The position numbers and the translations under genes are program-made. Shown here piece by piece: positions 61,768-64,000 of a DNA stretch of 64,000 bases (position 1 is its first letter; every line of letters begins with the position of its first letter). Source of the stretch: Pyropia yezoensis (taxonomy: Eukaryota > Rhodophyta > Bangiophyceae > Bangiales > Bangiaceae); the NCBI GenBank assembly GCA_009829735.1, contig CM020620.1, positions 25,332,020 through 25,396,019 on the forward strand. Direction: 5' to 3'. The notes below the pieces were generated by a model. That model was not told where the DNA came from. It worked only from the letters and a program-made list of their open reading frames with translations, and ran no database searches.

Positions 61768-64000
61768 CGTTGGATTGGTGGACGCCTTCTTGCGCCTGGA
61801 TAAGGCGGAAAGACAGCGGACTTGAGGAGCCGGTGAGACCGGCGGAGAGGGGCGCGGGCGGCTCCTCTTAAAGAGGCCAGCGCATAGGTTGGGTCGGGTG
61901 AGCCCCGCGACGTGTGGCTACGCCGCGGGAGGCTGACAGGGGCAGCCCGTGCCACGGATCCAATCTAGGACCGTGGGATCCAACCTCTGCGTCTGTCCCC
62001 TCCCAATGGCGAGGATTGCATCCTGGCCAATCCTCGCGCCCAAGTCTTATCGCTCCGCCCTCTCTAATACGTCGCCCAGGGTATACAATAACCGGTGGAC
62101 GAAGAATACAGTGGGGTGTTTTTGTGTGCATTGTGCGTACTTCTGAGTGACACATTGCATAGATAGCTTCGTCGTGGACCTGTGGAAAGCGTTTGTAGCT
62201 CACGTCATAGGCGTTTGAACTCGCTAGATAAGGCTTGTTCCCTGCAACGTGTAGGAAACTAAAAGTTTTAGATGCCTCAGTGTGCCCGCGCGTGCCGCCG
62301 TCGATCCGCCGGTCACGTCGAGGCTCCCGCCGCTTGCCGACAGCGGCACTGCACTTCCTCAAAGTCTGTGGCGATCCAAAAAACGTTCCAGATTCGGTCC
62401 CAGAATCTGAGAAGGGATTGGGACTCGTCAGCGAAACAAAAGAAATACTCCTATCCTCTCCGCGAGACCCAGAGCGCTTGAGACTTCCCGGCCACCAGTC
62501 GTTTCTCTTGCCGGACGAACGGGATATGTTTTCATTTCTTATAGTGCCGCAATTCCCCATTTCTCTTGCGCAGGACGACCGATTCTGCCGCGCGCGCCTC
62601 ACATTTCAGGACACCTATCCCAGGCATGGAGGAGTTAGACGGCGGTTATCGCGTACCCATGCCGTGTGACCCGCCTTCCGACGCGGTCACGTCGTTGGCC
62701 ATGGACTTGCCCGTATTGCGCGCTCTCCCGGTAGCCCCGTCCGCCCCCGCCCACCTCCACCTCTACAACCACCATCGACTCGTCCCCCATGTCGCTGGCC
62801 GCCTCGGCAGGCGCCGCCGCAGTCGCCGACCACCACGCCCGGTCCGTGGCGGTCTCCCACCGCTCAGCGTCTGAGCGGTGGGCACCCGCGCCGGCGTGCC
62901 CGGGCGTTGACCGTCATCGTCGCTCCAGCCTCCGCTGGCCGCTGCTGACGCCCACGCACACCGTCGCCGAGGCGAAGGGGGGAGTTGGGGGGGTCGGCGG
63001 TGGGCCGTGCGGCGATCGCCCTCGCCGCCGCTGCCAATGCTGACCAGTTGGCCCTCCACGGTGCGCCGTCTTCACTTCGGCGGGCGGTAGCGATGTCCTG
63101 CTGGCGGGTGTGTGCGGTGGCCGCCATGATTGTTGTCGCGTGGGCGGCGGTGGTGCACGTGGCGTGGGAGCGGGCGTTTGAGGGGGCGGGAGTGACGCCT
63201 TTGCCTATCGTGCCCTTCCCCGCTCGATGGGTCTTCTTTGATATCTGTCTCGTTCCGACCTGCCCCCTTCTGCTGTCCATTTCTTCTCTGTGTCCATTCC
63301 TCGCGTCCCTTGTTCCCTTTGCCTCTATACCTCCTCTCTTTTTTTCGCGCCGACAGGGCAGGCTGCCAGCATCCCGATGGACATGATAAGGTTAGGGGCT
63401 GGGTGCCTGTTTCGTGCTCGTGAATGCGGGGGGGGGGCATCGGTGTGGAGGCGAGCGGTCAAGAAGTTAGTGGGAGTGGCTATTGGTAGGCAGGGAAGTG
63501 GTCAAGACCACTCTAGGGCACAAGAACTGGGTGCGATATGGGGGACTCTTTTTTGACGCTCCTCCCTTTACCCGCTGCTTGCCATGATTGTTCCTCTCCA
63601 TCCTGCTTCTTCTGCCTGCTGTCTGCCGCCTCTCTTCCACCACTCTTTCCACCGTCATCTCGCCACCCTCTCCCCCCTTCCTAGTAGATCACTTCGGCCC
63701 CTTCTTCCCGTGGAGGCGGGTTGGGTGGTGCTGAGTCAGTGTACTGAGCTCTGGGAATTAGACATGTAAACAAAGTGGTGTCTGTCCATCAATGACCGAT
63801 CCCGGACAACAGCCCAGGAGGCTTCAGAACACTCTTCTCAAGATCTCTTTCTCTCTCCGCTCCCTCATATCCTTTAGTGGGGTATCTTTGAAGGCTGGTG
63901 GCAAGACGCTTTCAAATTCTCCCTCCACGGACATCTCATCTGTCCTGTTCGCGCTTTTCAGGAAGTGCCGTTGGACGCCCACGCGCCCGCCCCGGCCCCT
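61768..64000. other. No gene recognised
   Basis: Both strands carry only short or low-complexity frames. The best of a poor set is a plus-strand ORF from 62623 (MEELDGGYRVPMPCDPPSDA, about 83 codons), which turns Arg/Pro-rich and has no known domain. The region is less uniformly GC-rich than the left flank, with pyrimidine-rich stretches (63225-63350, 63575-63700). I see no LTRs, tandem repeats or RNA genes. It may be host intergenic DNA. Confidence 0.5.

Noticed and set aside
62566-63386. Several 80-130 codon ORFs at the right end
   Set aside because: They overlap on both strands, are Ala/Arg/Pro-rich and show no motif or start context that favours one of them.

Overview
The window is GC-rich eukaryotic DNA that is almost entirely transposable elements. 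Between about 3.3 and 61.0 kb I see one nest of Ty3/gypsy-type LTR retrotransposons inserted into each other. I found no bacterial-style operons, rRNA, tRNA genes or CRISPR array. The high GC, long intronless pol genes and chromodomain-ended integrases suggest a repeat-rich alga (a bangiophyte red alga would fit) or another GC-rich protist or fungus. The sequence alone does not settle this.

Layout. 0-3.3 kb: unassigned DNA with long G tracts, a broken Tc1/mariner (IS630-like) transposase on the minus strand, a 23-bp tandem repeat and a Cys-rich minus-strand ORF remnant. 3.3-61.0 kb: the nest. Three retrotransposon families occur, called A, B and C here. The outermost element, A-I, has its RT cut at 3490. 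It resumes at 44817 and ends with its 3' LTR at 60539-61007. A-II (LTRs 3491-3959 and 44350-44816) sits in the RT of A-I. C-I (about 9842 and 20565-29176) sits in A-II. B-I (9850-20559, target duplication AGCAT) sits in the presumed LTR of C-I. A-III (29191-30637 plus 40007-43762, 5' truncated) lies in the antisense ORF of A-II. A-IV (30638-40001, target duplication TTTGC, LTRs that I read as identical) is inserted in the integrase of A-III. B-II (49369-59628, target duplication TAGGG) sits in the antisense ORF of A-I. Two related MITEs with TA duplications are inserted in C-I and A-I. 61.0-64 kb: a minus-strand acidic ORF abutting the A-I LTR, then 2 kb with no gene I can defend.

Common plan. 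LTR - PBS - gag (with CCHC knuckle) - pol (protease, RT, RNase H, integrase, chromodomain), then a long ORF on the opposite strand running towards pol, then polypurine tract - LTR. The antisense ORF (aORF) is 647 aa in A-IV (Arg/Ser-rich C-terminus), 728 aa in B-II, and a broken reading frame of about 350 codons in C-I. I recognise no known domain in any of them, and the A and B proteins do not look alike. All three families share nearly the same primer binding site, which is not the usual initiator-Met type. The recurring antisense ORF is the most interesting system in the window.

State of the copies. A-IV has an intact 1327-aa pol and an intact aORF, and looks very recent. Its gag is split by a frame change. 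B-II is intact in gag and aORF, with one nonsense codon in pol. All other copies are pseudogenes. Judged by LTR divergence the age order is A-IV (youngest), B-II, B-I, A-II, which agrees with the nesting.
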